Below, one piece after another: positions 19,225 through 28,640 of a stretch of 64,000 nt of DNA (positions are counted from its first letter, which is position 1; every line of letters starts with the position of its first letter). The notes below the pieces were generated by a model that was not told where the DNA came from, made no database searches, and saw only the letters and a list, made by a program, of their open reading frames with translations. The position numbers and the translations under genes were made by a program. This stretch comes from Chitinophaga sp. (GTDB lineage Bacteria; Bacteroidota; Bacteroidia; Chitinophagales; Chitinophagaceae). The stretch spans positions 124,001 to 188,000 of the forward strand of contig NZ_JAFAIX010000009.1 in the NCBI RefSeq assembly GCF_019236475.1. The letters run 5' to 3'.

Positions 19225-19270
19225 AAAAAATGTGGGCTGGGCAAAGTTGTTTGTCCAGCCCACATTTTTT
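19225..19270. terminator. Bidirectional terminator between aroQ and the SDR gene
   Basis: A 16-bp perfect stem with A6 on one side and T6 on the other (core TGTGGGCTGG and CCAGCCCACA), extendable to about 21 pairs with a GTTG loop. It serves the convergent aroQ (+) and SDR (-) genes. Confidence 0.9.
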
Positions 19271-20054
19271 ATAGACGTTGACCTCCAATCGCCAATCCGC
19301 CATCTACGGCAATACTTTCTCCTGTAACAAAACGAGCGGCAGGGCTGCTCAACCAAAATACCAATTCAGCTACTTCTTCGGGTGTTCCAAATCGGCCTAC
19401 TGGCGCATGTTTCATCAAGGGCGCCATCCATTCCGCTGCATTTTCAGCAGGAAAGAAGCGGTCAAACATAGGGGTATGGATATAACCCGGTTGCACGTTG
19501 TTGACGCGAATACCCGCTGGTGCCAGTTCTACTGCCAACGCTCTGGTCATGCTATCCAGCGCCGCTTTACTGGCGGAATAAACAGCAGACCCAGGAAAAG
19601 CACCACGGGCGAGCCAGGAGGAGGTATTTACAATCGCGCCACCTTCTCCTTGACGCTTAAACTGCGCCACCGCGTATTTGGAACCAAGCCATACTCCTTT
19701 CACATTGATGCGCATTAGCTCATCAAAGGAGGATTCCTGTGTATCGTCGATGAGTGCAAATTGCCCTTCAATACCAGCATTGTTGTAGATGACATCTAGT
19801 CTCCCAAACAACTGAACGGTTTTATCAATCAGTTGAGATACTTGCTCACTCAGGGAAACATCTGTTTGTACATAAGCCACTTCCTGGCTGATTTGTTGGA
19901 GTTGCGCAACGGCTTTCTGGCCTTCTTCCTGTCTGCGTCCTGCAATCACGACTTTCATTCCATGTTGGAGGAATAAAGCTGCTGTGGCTAATCCTATACC
20001 TGTAGTTCCTCCTGTAATAACGGCTACTTTGCCTTTCATTGATTCGTTTGTCAT
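19269..20054 (-). CDS. Short-chain dehydrogenase/reductase
   Basis: A 261-residue classical SDR. It has the dinucleotide loop TGGTTGIG near residue 15, NNAG near residue 92, the active Ser in NTSSWLARG, and the YSASK pair near residue 160. It ends SIAVDGGLAIGG, as usual. It would oxidise an alcohol or reduce a carbonyl with NAD(P); the substrate is unknown. An AraC-type regulator gene lies 70 bases upstream in the same direction and may control it. Confidence 0.93.
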   Translation of the reverse strand: MTNESMKGKVAVITGGTTGIGLATAALFLQHGMKVVIAGRRQEEGQKAVAQLQQISQEVAYVQTDVSLSEQVSQLIDKTVQLFGRLDVIYNNAGIEGQFALIDDTQESSFDELMRINVKGVWLGSKYAVAQFKRQGEGGAIVNTSSWLARGAFPGSAVYSASKAALDSMTRALAVELAPAGIRVNNVQPGYIHTPMFDRFFPAENAAEWMAPLMKHAPVGRFGTPEEVAELVFWLSSPAARFVTGESIAVDGGLAIGGQRL

Positions 20055-20124
20055 AGTTCAATTATTTATGACAAAGGTCAATAAGCGCCGATTTTAAAAA
20101 TTATGCCATTCAAACGGAAAGTTA

Positions 20125-21027
20125 TTAATTGGCGACAATCGTTTTTCGAAACTGGTTTGGTGTGAGAGAAGTATGTTTTTTGAAGAAAGTGTTGAAATTA
20201 GAAGAATGTTCAAACCCAAGCGTATAGCCAATTTCAGAGATATCCCAACTGCTGCGTTGGAGCAGCGATTTGGCCTCTTGGGTGATCCGGTCGGAAATCC
20301 ATTCTGTAGTGGTTTTTCCGGTCACTTCGCGGAGGGCTCTGTTGAGGTGGTTGGTGTGGATGTTGAGTTGCAAGGCAAACTCATTGGCGTTCTTAAATTG
20401 TATGGTCTGCTGTGGAGAGTCAATGGGGAACTGTAAATCCAGCAACTCCATAAACAAACTGCTGATGCGTGCTGCTGCATTGCCAGACTGGTACTGGTCT
20501 ACCGGGGCTTGCAGCTTTAACGCTTCATGCATGATAATCTGCACGTAGTTATTGAGTACCTCGTTTTTATTGGCATAATCCGATTTGTTTTCGGATATCA
20601 TGCTTTCAAAAATCTGTGTCAATAACATGACGTTGGCTGGTTCCAGGTAAAAGAGGTGATCGCCGCCTACTTTGAATAACGGCGACTGTGCCAGGCTTCC
20701 ATTCCGTAATGCAGGGGTGATGAAGTCTTCAGTAAAAACACAGAAATATCCTCTCTGATCAGTGGTAGTAGGCTCCCAGGAGTAGGGTATCCAGGGGTTC
20801 GAAAATATGATGCCAGGCCGCCGGATATGAATAGTTTTGTCTGCATACCCTACAATACCCTCTCCGGAAGTAACCATCGAAATCTTATAAAAGTCTCTCC
20901 TGTTGGTGGGTAGGGGCGTCACATCGCAGGCAAATTCTTCTCTTTGGTAAACGAAAAAATTACCTCCTCCGGCAAAAGGTTGCCCATGCCTATCATAAAA
21001 ACCCACGATTGTTTCTTTCCTGCTCAT
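20125..21027 (-). CDS. AraC-family transcriptional regulator
   Basis: A 300-residue regulator. The N-terminal half is a cupin-like ligand domain (about residues 25-130). The C-terminal 100 residues hold two helix-turn-helix motifs: one around FALQLNIHTNHLNRALREV and one around ISEIGYTLGFEHSSNF, closing SLTPNQFRK. It is upstream of and in line with the SDR gene, a common pairing for an AraC regulator and its target. The ligand is unknown. Confidence 0.92.
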   Translation of the reverse strand: MSRKETIVGFYDRHGQPFAGGGNFFVYQREEFACDVTPLPTNRRDFYKISMVTSGEGIVGYADKTIHIRRPGIIFSNPWIPYSWEPTTTDQRGYFCVFTEDFITPALRNGSLAQSPLFKVGGDHLFYLEPANVMLLTQIFESMISENKSDYANKNEVLNNYVQIIMHEALKLQAPVDQYQSGNAAARISSLFMELLDLQFPIDSPQQTIQFKNANEFALQLNIHTNHLNRALREVTGKTTTEWISDRITQEAKSLLQRSSWDISEIGYTLGFEHSSNFNTFFKKHTSLTPNQFRKTIVAN

Positions 21028-21064
21028 ACTATAAAGATAACCATATTCAAAATTCTTTCCAGCC

Positions 21065-21148
21065 AGTCGTCCCTGCCCGCTGGACCGGGACGACTAAAAA
21101 GATCAACACCCAGCATTGAGGTCGCAGACGTCAATGCTGGGTGTTGAT
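21065..21148. repeat. Two-hairpin intergenic element, copy 2
   Basis: First hairpin 21065-21095: arms AGTCGTCCC and GGGACGACT, fully complementary, with the same GTCGTCCCTGCCCGCTGG start as copy 1 at 13413. After a run of A comes the second hairpin: 22-base arms at 21102-21123 and 21127-21148 around a GCA centre, with one mismatch. The arms differ in sequence from copy 1 but keep the length, the 3-base centre and the GACGTC next to it. It lies between the AraC regulator start and the stop of the M42 peptidase gene (both minus). Confidence 0.85.
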
Positions 21149-21167
21149 ATGGTATTGTAAGAAACGA

Positions 21168-22274
21168 TTAATCCTTCAGGTAGTTGAAATTTGTTTTCGG
21201 CGTGATGGTGAGCAGGGTATGATAAATCAACTGAATGGTATTTTCAATATCCTCTTTTTTCACCATTTCTACGGTAGTGTGCATATAACGCAGCGGCAGA
21301 CTGATCAATGCAGATGGCGTACCGTCATTAGAATAGGCAAATGCATCGGTATCGGTACCGGTACTGCGACTCACCGCATGTAACTGGTAAGGAATCTCGT
21401 TCTTTTTAGCTGTTTTGATGATGAGATCGCGCAGGATGTTGTGTACAGCAGGACCGTAAGTAATGCTAGGACCAGCGCCACATTTGATTTCCCCTTCGAT
21501 GTTTTTGTTGATCATCGGAGTGGTGGTATCGTGGGTTACATCCGTGATGATAGCCACATTCGGCTTGATACGTTTGGCGATCATCTCTGCACCACGGAGT
21601 CCTACTTCTTCTTGTACCGCATTCACGATATATAAACCGAAAGGCAGTTCTTGTTTCTTTTCTTTCAGAAGGCGGGCTACTTCGGCAATCATGAAACCAC
21701 CGATACGGTTATCGATCGCGCGACAGATGTAGTAATCGTAGTTCAGTTCTTCAAAGCCATCTTCGAAGGTACAAACGCAACCTACGTGGATGCCCAGATC
21801 TTCTACTTCTTTACGGTTACGAGCGCCGCAGTCCAGGAAGATGTTTTCTACCTTCGGTTGTGGTTCTTTACCGTCAGCACTGCGCAAGCGGGTGTGGATA
21901 GCAGGCCATCCGAAAACTGCTTTTACAATCCCTTTTTCTGTATGTATGTTTACTCTTTTTGAAGGAGCAATCTGTTGATCAGAGCCACCATTACGGATAA
22001 CATAGATCAGACCTTCCGGAGAGATATAGTTTACGAACCAGGAGATTTCATCCGCATGGGCTTCAATTACCACCTTAAAGGGGGCTTTAGGGTTGATAAC
22101 ACCCACTACAGAGCCATACGCATCTACCATATGTTCATCGATATATGGCGTGATATATTTCAGCCACAATTTCTGTCCTTCTTTCTCAAAACCGGTAGGA
22201 GATGGGTTGTTCAGGTAATCTTTAAGGAATGCGAGGGATTCCTTCGTGAATATTGATTTCTGTTTCTTAGACAT
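21168..22274 (-). CDS. M42-family metallo-aminopeptidase
   Basis: A 368-residue M42 peptidase. The metal-site residues appear in order: VIEAHADEISW (His, Asp), the bridging Asp in RAIDNRIGG, the Glu pair in VQEEVGLRGAE, the Asp in ITDVTHDTTTP, and the last His in YMHTTVEMV. Family members form large tetrahedral cytoplasmic complexes that trim peptides. Its length is ordinary for the family and the N-terminus lacks a signal, so it is cytoplasmic. It is followed by the two-hairpin element, which probably ends its transcript. Confidence 0.94.
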   Translation of the reverse strand: MSKKQKSIFTKESLAFLKDYLNNPSPTGFEKEGQKLWLKYITPYIDEHMVDAYGSVVGVINPKAPFKVVIEAHADEISWFVNYISPEGLIYVIRNGGSDQQIAPSKRVNIHTEKGIVKAVFGWPAIHTRLRSADGKEPQPKVENIFLDCGARNRKEVEDLGIHVGCVCTFEDGFEELNYDYYICRAIDNRIGGFMIAEVARLLKEKKQELPFGLYIVNAVQEEVGLRGAEMIAKRIKPNVAIITDVTHDTTTPMINKNIEGEIKCGAGPSITYGPAVHNILRDLIIKTAKKNEIPYQLHAVSRSTGTDTDAFAYSNDGTPSALISLPLRYMHTTVEMVKKEDIENTIQLIYHTLLTITPKTNFNYLKD

Positions 22275-22320
22275 AAGCTTCCAGATTGTGATCGAACAAA
22301 TGTAATTTATTTTGACAATT

Positions 22321-23172
22321 TCACATGCAGTACACCAGCAGTAGCTGAATAACGGCAGATAACATCATGAAACCGTCCAGTACAAAGTAATAGAGGTAAT
22401 CGGAGTTATCCGTCCATGCTTTGTGAGTAATCAGTGCAGTGGCCATTACAGCCAACAGCAGGCTTACTATTGCCAGCGTATCCGCGTAAGGCGACAGCGC
22501 CCCAGCCGTAACGGCTGCGAGCAGCAAGGACGCAAAATATACCCGTAACAGGTTCTTTGTGCTCAGATGTGTGATCAGACTGCGTATCCCGGCCTTCTTG
22601 TCTTCCTCTAGATCCCTGTTGTCAAACAATATACAAATGGCATATACTAGTGCGAAACGGTGCAGGGTAAATAGTATAACCGGTACAGTAGCTGCATGAT
22701 CTGCGATCAATGCAGGTAGTACAGTCGTCACGTACGTCCATACAAAGGTGAGGAACAGGGTTTTACCTACGGCAATTTTACTCAGCCAACGGAGGGAGGG
22801 ATGTGGCACTTTTGGCGCCGAATAAAGGAAGGTTAAGAAAGCGCCTCCGCAGAGCTCCAGCCAATGTACCCGCAGTTGCCAGAAGAAAAATGCAGATCCG
22901 ATAGCGCCGATCGTACAAAATACCAGCATCAACTTTCGATGGCGGCCACCCCAGTGGATACGTTCAGAATGGGAAGTGGGATCATCGGGAGTAAGGTACC
23001 AATGGAAATTGTAACTGCAGATAGTGGAGAAGAAAACAAACAGATAGAAATTACTTTGGTCATACTGAAGATGGAGCAGACGGTTGGTCTGCCAGATCAT
23101 CATCAAGGCACAAAGTGTTATCCAGAGTGATGAATTGACAAAAAAATTGAATAGCTTTTTCAACATGCGCAC
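22321..23172 (-). CDS. UbiA-like polytopic membrane protein
   Basis: A 283-residue protein with about eight to nine membrane helices. The stretch DNRDLEEDKKAGIRSL near residue 188 resembles the second Asp-rich motif of UbiA prenyltransferases, which binds the isoprenoid diphosphate through Mg2+. The first motif, normally NDxxDxxxD, is not clear; the matching place reads YNFHWYLTPDD. It may therefore be a divergent or non-canonical member, acting on an unknown acceptor. It lies 50 bases after the carboxylase gene on the same strand. Confidence 0.65.
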   Translation of the reverse strand: MRMLKKLFNFFVNSSLWITLCALMMIWQTNRLLHLQYDQSNFYLFVFFSTICSYNFHWYLTPDDPTSHSERIHWGGRHRKLMLVFCTIGAIGSAFFFWQLRVHWLELCGGAFLTFLYSAPKVPHPSLRWLSKIAVGKTLFLTFVWTYVTTVLPALIADHAATVPVILFTLHRFALVYAICILFDNRDLEEDKKAGIRSLITHLSTKNLLRVYFASLLLAAVTAGALSPYADTLAIVSLLLAVMATALITHKAWTDNSDYLYYFVLDGFMMLSAVIQLLLVYCM

Positions 23173-23222
23173 GACATTAGGTAAAGTTGCAGGGGCTGCT
23201 GTTTAGGCAACCCCTAACTCCA

Positions 23223-24761
23223 TTACAAAGGTATATTGCCGTGTTTTTTTCTTGGCATGTTTACCACTTTATTTTCAAGCATTTTAAAACCTTTTATCAG
23301 TTTTACTCTTGCCTGAGAAGGAACGATAACCTCATCAATGTAGCCTTTTTCTGCGGCCAGATAAGGGTTTGCGAATCGTTCGGTATAGTCGTTAACCAAC
23401 TCATTCATGCGTACTTCAGGGTTTTCAGCGGCATCAATTTCTTTCTTGAAAATGATTTCCACCGCGCCTTTTGCGCCCATTACTGCGATTTCCGCCTGTG
23501 GGAAGGCAAAATTCAGATCGGCCCCGATATGCTTTGAGTTCATCACGCAGTAAGCGCCACCGTAGGCTTTGCGGGTAGTTACCGTCAGTTTAGGCACAGT
23601 GGCTTCACTGAGGGCATACAGCAGTTTAGCGCCGTTGGTAATGATACCGTTCCATTCTTGGTCTGTACCTGGGAGGAACCCTGGTACATCCACGAGTACG
23701 AGCAGTGGTACGTTAAAGGCATCGCAGAAGCGGGTAAAGCGGGCTCCTTTTACAGAAGCGTGGATGTCCAGTACGCCGGCCAGGTGGGCAGGCTGATTGG
23801 CCACAATACCAATACTTCTACCTGCGATGCGGGCGAAGCCTACAATCAGGTTTTCCGCGAAGTCTTTATGTACTTCGAAGAAGCTATCGGCATCTGTCAG
23901 TTCTGCGATTACTTCCTTCATATCGTACGGTTGGTTAGGGTTGGCTGGAATCAGTGTATCCAGTTTCTCCCTTACCTCGTTTCCTAACGTGTAGGGGTAT
24001 ACGGGGGCAGTTTCTTCGCAGTTCTGCGGAATATAGCTAAGCAGTTGTTTGATGTATTGGATACATTCCACCTCGTTGGCACAAGCGAAATGGGTAACGC
24101 CGCTTTTGGTAGCATGGGTTTGAGCGCCACCGAGTTCTTCGGAGGTCACTTCTTCATGCGTTACGGTTTTCACCACGTTCGGACCTGTAACGAACATATA
24201 GGAGGTTTGCTCCACCATCATGATAAAATCGGTGATGGCAGGAGAATATACGGCGCCGCCGGCACAAGGCCCCATGATGGCGCTAATTTGTGGAATAACG
24301 CCGGAAGCCCTGGTATTACGGTAGAAAATATCTGCATAACCGCCTAAGCTCACCACCCCTTCCTGGATACGGGCGCCGCCACTGTCGTTCAGACCTATTA
24401 ACGGAGCGCCATTGTCCATGGCCAGATCCATGATCTTACAGATTTTGCGGGCATGTGGTTCAGAAAGACTACCACCATAAACGGTAAAGTCCTGGGAGAA
24501 AACGTACACCAGACGGCCGTTGATGGTACCATAGCCGGTAACCACGCCATCGCCGAGGAATTGCTCCTGGTCGAAGGTGAGGCCCCTGTTACGGTTGTTA
24601 ACCAGCATATCCAGTTCTTCAAATGAGCCTTCATCCAGCAGGAGCTGCAGCCTTTCGCGGGCAGTCAGTTTCCCTTTCTTGTGCTGGGAGGCAATTCTTA
24701 CTTCACCGCCACCTAACTTGGCTTCGGCTATCTTTGACTGTAGTTCTTCTATTTTATTCAT
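23223..24761 (-). CDS. pccB: Acyl-CoA (propionyl/methylmalonyl-CoA) carboxylase beta subunit
   Basis: A 512-residue carboxyltransferase. The N-terminal half has [21 protein letters not shown] and [12 protein letters not shown]; the C-terminal half has [24 protein letters not shown] and [10 protein letters not shown]. This is the biotin-dependent carboxyltransferase fold used by PccB and the decarboxylase MmdA. It would carry CO2 between biotin and propionyl-CoA. No biotin carboxylase or biotin carrier gene lies next to it, so its partners are encoded elsewhere. Confidence 0.93.
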   Translation of the reverse strand: MNKIEELQSKIAEAKLGGGEVRIASQHKKGKLTARERLQLLLDEGSFEELDMLVNNRNRGLTFDQEQFLGDGVVTGYGTINGRLVYVFSQDFTVYGGSLSEPHARKICKIMDLAMDNGAPLIGLNDSGGARIQEGVVSLGGYADIFYRNTRASGVIPQISAIMGPCAGGAVYSPAITDFIMMVEQTSYMFVTGPNVVKTVTHEEVTSEELGGAQTHATKSGVTHFACANEVECIQYIKQLLSYIPQNCEETAPVYPYTLGNEVREKLDTLIPANPNQPYDMKEVIAELTDADSFFEVHKDFAENLIVGFARIAGRSIGIVANQPAHLAGVLDIHASVKGARFTRFCDAFNVPLLVLVDVPGFLPGTDQEWNGIITNGAKLLYALSEATVPKLTVTTRKAYGGAYCVMNSKHIGADLNFAFPQAEIAVMGAKGAVEIIFKKEIDAAENPEVRMNELVNDYTERFANPYLAAEKGYIDEVIVPSQARVKLIKGFKMLENKVVNMPRKKHGNIPL

Positions 24762-24784
24762 CGCGGAAAAATCTGGTGGTAATT

Positions 24785-24818
24785 TAAAGATAAAATAAAC
24801 GCCGCAGTGTTGCGGCGT
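24785..24818 (-). terminator. Terminator after the small lipoprotein gene
   Basis: An 8-bp GC-rich stem (ACGCCGCA and TGCGGCGT, at 24799-24818) is followed on the minus strand by a T-rich tail. It lies between the lipoprotein stop (24859) and the carboxylase start (24761). Confidence 0.75.
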
Positions 24819-24858
24819 CTATAAATTTTTTATCTGAAGGGGTGAAAAACGGCTGAAA

Positions 24859-25314
24859 TTACAACCTGGACTTAAAAATCGGGATACGCTTGGTTTTGAT
24901 CGTATCGCTGATATGACCAGCCCTATCTTGTATAAAGACTTCCAGCCACATGCTATCTGGACGGTCTCCTGTATGTTCAATCCAGCGTTTGAAATCAATT
25001 TGGTCCAGTCTTAATCTTACCTGTGCATTTACACTTTTGCCATAATTTTGGCCAATATCGGGCATATGCTTTTCTCCTTGCGTTTCTGCGAGGGGATTAG
25101 GAATGAAATAATGGATCTTATAGAAAATAGAAGAATCGATATCACCATCACCATCTTTTACACGGAACATCGCTTCAAAAGATTGGGTATTGCTATCGAT
25201 AGAGGGAATGGAATAACCTTCAAAAGAAATAGTGGGTATCGGGCCATAAGAATCCTTGTTACAGGATAGTACCACAAAGGCAGCAAACAGGAATAATAAC
25301 AGGAATTTCTTCAT
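24859..25314 (-). CDS. Lipoprotein of unknown function
   Basis: A 151-residue lipoprotein with signal sequence and lipobox VVLSC (Cys18). The mature part is about 130 residues with a predicted beta-rich pattern and an acidic DGDGDIDSS stretch near residue 55 that could bind calcium. The wording FRVKDGDGDIDSS and the closing FIQDRAGHISDT suggest an immunoglobulin-like fold. I do not recognise a named family. It has its own terminator, so it is a single-gene unit. Confidence 0.8.
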   Translation of the reverse strand: MKKFLLLFLFAAFVVLSCNKDSYGPIPTISFEGYSIPSIDSNTQSFEAMFRVKDGDGDIDSSIFYKIHYFIPNPLAETQGEKHMPDIGQNYGKSVNAQVRLRLDQIDFKRWIEHTGDRPDSMWLEVFIQDRAGHISDTIKTKRIPIFKSRL

Positions 25315-25435
25315 AAAACAAACCTACATTAATTTAGGTAATATACAAATATATCGTTGTATCCCGGAGGTACTGACTAAGTAACGTTTTTTTATATCAA
25401 TTGTTACTTGCTGCGGCTAAATTTATTCTTCTCTT

Positions 25436-25443
25436 TACCTTTG
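25436..25443 (+). promoter_or_regulatory. -7 element upstream of the LuxE-like gene
   Basis: TACCTTTG fits TAnnTTTG exactly, 23 bases before the ATG at 25467. A TTG at 25408-25410 is the nearest -33 candidate, but its 25-base spacing is longer than usual. Confidence 0.45.
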
Positions 25444-25466
25444 CATTGATTTAAAGTATCTAACAG

Positions 25467-26450
25467 ATGAGTGGAGTATCACCAGATAACATTTTTACCC
25501 TACAGCCGGAAGGCCTGGAAGTCTTAGCCCTGGAGCTTTTTCGTTTTCAATATCGCGAGAATGATATCTATCGCGCCTATACGAATGCCCTGCATATCCG
25601 TCCTGAGGAGGTAAAAAGCATGCTGGAGATACCGTATCTCCCGATACAATTCTTTAAAACTCACCGGGTTGTTTGTGGCAACTTCGCACCAGAACTGGTG
25701 TTTGAAAGCAGTGGTACTACGCAAACGATCAATAGTAAGCACCTGGTAAAGTACAGCGATATCTACACCCGCAGCTTTATGACGGCTTTTGAGCAGTTTT
25801 ACGGGAAGGTGGAAGATTATGTTATTGTGGGATTGTTGCCTTCCTACTTGGAGCGCCAACATTCTTCCCTAGTGCGGATGGTGCAGGTGATGATCGAAAC
25901 GAGTGGAAAACCGGAAAGTGGCTTTTATTTATACGAACATGCCAAGCTGGCGGAAGAACTGCAAAAGCTGGAAGCCCGCGGCCAGAAGGTGCTGTTAATC
26001 GGCGTTACGTTTGGCCTGCTGGATTTCGCAGAGAACTTCCAATTGAATCTGAAAAATACCATTATCATGGAAACCGGCGGGATGAAAGGTCGCCGGGAAG
26101 AATGGACCCGACAGGAAGTACATGCCTATCTAAAAGAACGTTTGGGCGTAGACGTGATACATGCCGAATATGGCATGACCGAATTATTATCGCAGGCGTA
26201 CTCCAAAGGAAACGGCCTGTTTATGACCCCGCCATGGATGAAAATCCTACTCCGAGACGAAAATGATCCCTTTGATATCAAAACTGGAAAAGGCGCAGGT
26301 GTGATCAATGTAATTGACCTGGCCAATATTTATTCCTGTGCATTTATTGCCACGGATGATATCGGTAAAATGCAGGAGGATGGCCGCTTTGAAGTGCTAG
26401 GCCGCCTCGATAATTCCGCCCTGAGAGGCTGTAGCCTAATGGTTAGCTAA
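25467..26450 (+). CDS. LuxE/acyl-protein synthetase-like acyltransferase
   Basis: A 327-residue protein of the LuxE-type branch of the adenylate-forming superfamily. It has the glycine/serine/threonine-rich loop FESSGTTQTINSKH near residue 85 and AEYGMTELLSQAYS near residue 234, which matches the YGxTE motif of this superfamily. The closing part, ATDDIGKMQEDGRFEVLGR, is also typical. Such stand-alone proteins activate a carboxylate, but no acyl reductase or carrier protein is nearby, so its substrate is unknown. Confidence 0.82.
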   Translation: MSGVSPDNIFTLQPEGLEVLALELFRFQYRENDIYRAYTNALHIRPEEVKSMLEIPYLPIQFFKTHRVVCGNFAPELVFESSGTTQTINSKHLVKYSDIYTRSFMTAFEQFYGKVEDYVIVGLLPSYLERQHSSLVRMVQVMIETSGKPESGFYLYEHAKLAEELQKLEARGQKVLLIGVTFGLLDFAENFQLNLKNTIIMETGGMKGRREEWTRQEVHAYLKERLGVDVIHAEYGMTELLSQAYSKGNGLFMTPPWMKILLRDENDPFDIKTGKGAGVINVIDLANIYSCAFIATDDIGKMQEDGRFEVLGRLDNSALRGCSLMVS

Positions 26451-26501
26451 TTGTTTTATTGTAATTTATTTTAATGTAAATTGCCCGGGTATATAACACC
26501 T

Positions 26502-27377
26502 ATGCCTATGAAACGGGTAATGATGCTACTCGTATGTACCCTAATGTGGGCCGCCTCCATGGCCCAAGAGACCATTATTAAACAAATCAAGGATGGATTC
26601 CGCCTGGAAGGCCCTCGGAAAGATACCCTCCAGATGGACGACGGACCTTATGAAGCAGTAGGAGGGAAGCCACTTGCCGGCCCTTCGTTGATTATTGGCG
26701 GAGATAAGAAAATACAGGTGGATACCGCCTATGATTTTGATGTAGCGCTTTATCAAAAGGTGTATCGCAAAACCTCAGATACTGCATCCCCGCAGGAAGT
26801 GAATGAAATTCTGACCATGTACCACAGTGAACAGCCACAACTGGCCATTCTGATGTACAATCTGGTTAATAAAGCGAAGTATATGTATATCGCGGATTTC
26901 AATCATGCTTCGCAAGTCAGTGTAACGGCTATACATAATATGGGTAGTGGTGAGAAAGAGCAACTGGATTTGCATGATATGTCGCCGGTTTATCCCGGAG
27001 AGCCTGATTTCAAGGACCAATTACAACCTACTGGAACGGCGGAGGAAATCCTTGGCGTAAGATGTCATATCTATGAATGCGAGCTTGAAACGACCGTGGA
27101 TACTGCCGGTGCCCCAGTATTAGTGTCTGCTAGGGTTTGGATACCAGAAAATATACACCAGGTATTCGGAGGGTATATCCATATCCGTGAGCCTTACCGT
27201 CAGCAGTTGCAAGATATCTCGGAGGCGGGAAAGCTCCTACCAGTAGCGGTTCCGCTTAGAAAGGAACTGCGTTATAGCGATGGTACGCTGCTGTACACGG
27301 TACCTTGGGATATGATTACCCAGGAACCCCGTCGGTTAAATGTTTCAGATATTATTCAAGCGTCGATCCATTCTTAG
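26502..27377 (+). CDS. Secreted protein of unknown function
   Basis: About 291 residues from the ATG at 26502 (MPMKRVMM); an ATG at 26508 is equally possible. A signal peptide ends near AASMAQ. The mature protein has no cysteine-rich or membrane part and no motif that I recognise; a later stretch, GVRCHIYECELETTVDTAG, resembles the DUF4412-like periplasmic proteins, but this is weak. Its 3' end overlaps by 26 bases the 3' end of the convergent gene at 27352. Confidence 0.75.
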   Translation: MPMKRVMMLLVCTLMWAASMAQETIIKQIKDGFRLEGPRKDTLQMDDGPYEAVGGKPLAGPSLIIGGDKKIQVDTAYDFDVALYQKVYRKTSDTASPQEVNEILTMYHSEQPQLAILMYNLVNKAKYMYIADFNHASQVSVTAIHNMGSGEKEQLDLHDMSPVYPGEPDFKDQLQPTGTAEEILGVRCHIYECELETTVDTAGAPVLVSARVWIPENIHQVFGGYIHIREPYRQQLQDISEAGKLLPVAVPLRKELRYSDGTLLYTVPWDMITQEPRRLNVSDIIQASIHS

Positions 27378-28071
27378 CCATATTCAGCAATGCCGGTAAC
27401 TTGGTCGGCTCATGCATGATGGCGGAGAGGGTTTGCATGTAAGGGAAAGAGTGGTGATCCATACCGAAACGGTTCAGCAGGTATACGTCCAACTGTTCGG
27501 GAGAGGTATGGCCTTGGATATAATCGCCCAGGTAAAAGAGGAAACGTTGTTGTTCTTTTTCTGTCAGCAGGACCAGGGCTACTTTGTCTTTCAGGACTTG
27601 GTGTTGCTGGCTGCTGAAAATTTTCAAGGCTTTTTCGTAATGTTCGAGGGTTAATTCCTGGTGATATTGGGGCAGGAGTTGGGTGCACATATAATCTACC
27701 GCCACATCATCAAAGAAGCCGGCGCCCATATCCGTATGTGGTTCATTGTGCCAGGTGGCCCATTCCAGGAAATCGGAAGAACTGATATCGCCTGCCAGCA
27801 TGGCTTTCAAGTGGTGGATCATACCTGCCCGGGTAGGCGTTGTTTCCACGGCATGTGGCATTTCGGTTAGTACCTGCTGATAAAAATCCTCATTAACAGT
27901 GCTGGCTGTAGACAGCAGCATCTGCGTTACTTCTTGCCCCACCGCAACAGAGGCGGCCTGTACAGGGGCTATATCGGCTAAGACTTCCGCTTTTGTTTTG
28001 TTTCCACGCAAATAATCCTTCACCAGTGCAACAAAGAAGGTGGAAGTTACAGGAGGCGTTTGATTGTTCAT
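27352..28071 (-). CDS. Cytoplasmic protein of unknown function, 239 residues
   Basis: A 239-residue, mainly helical, acidic protein without signal or membrane segment. I do not recognise a family. It shares 26 bases of its 3' end with the convergent secreted-protein gene, with no terminator in between. A clean ATG start and normal composition support a real gene. Confidence 0.75.
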   Translation of the reverse strand: MNNQTPPVTSTFFVALVKDYLRGNKTKAEVLADIAPVQAASVAVGQEVTQMLLSTASTVNEDFYQQVLTEMPHAVETTPTRAGMIHHLKAMLAGDISSSDFLEWATWHNEPHTDMGAGFFDDVAVDYMCTQLLPQYHQELTLEHYEKALKIFSSQQHQVLKDKVALVLLTEKEQQRFLFYLGDYIQGHTSPEQLDVYLLNRFGMDHHSFPYMQTLSAIMHEPTKLPALLNMAKNGSTLE

Positions 28072-28548
28072 GGCCTGTTAATTAGTTTTAGCAAGTCACC
28101 TGAAACTACCCGTTTAGGTATAGTATATGGATGTCCGTTATAAAATTTTGCCGGAATAGCCGGCAGGTAGTTGTAGTTACCGTCATGTCAAAAATAATAC
28201 AAATTGGGTTATTAACATTTTTTTCGGGCGACTTGTAAACTAAATCCTACATTTTTACGTAACCATTAATACAATACCCGGCAGAAATCGATACAGCAGA
28301 AACAGATGGTCAGCATCACCAACTGACTACCTTGCTGAACTATCTGCTTTCGAAGTGGTTATTGTATAAGCATATTTAGGGAGACAGCCTGGCCTTTGTA
28401 TTCAATATCTTTTCCTGAGCCTGGCAATTACCTGTAATAGCGAGTTCAACAATTTAGGCGCTCCCTTTTCTAAAACCATCATGTATTGAAATAAACGTAG
28501 CGCGGAAAAGAAATTATGTTTATCCGGCTGGTGGTAAGGTTGGGTAAT
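28072..28548. other. Gene-free stretch before the RiPP operon
   Basis: About 480 bases between the minus gene starting at 28071 and the promoter of the hvfA-like gene. I see no convincing gene, RNA or repeat, only a short GCCGG/GCCGGC inverted repeat near 28150. It should hold the promoter of the minus-strand gene and possibly a control region for the operon. Confidence 0.5.
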
Positions 28549-28579
28549 TTTGTGTTAGTTAGGAATCCGTATTTATTTG
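28549..28579 (+). promoter_or_regulatory. Candidate promoter of the RiPP operon
   Basis: A -33 TTTG at 28549-28552 and a -7-like TTTATTTG at 28572-28579 (one base off TAnnTTTG) are spaced by 19 bases. Transcription would start near 28586, leaving a leader of about 55 bases before the precursor start at 28641. Confidence 0.5.
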
Positions 28580-28640
28580 TGATACTGTGCGCTTGAAACC
28601 TGTAATGCGTTTTTTTTACTCAGTTATAAATTCTCAAAAC

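Noticed and set aside
23187..23222. Hairpin between carboxylase and UbiA-like genes
   Set aside because: The stem has a mismatch and lacks a T run, so it is too weak to list.
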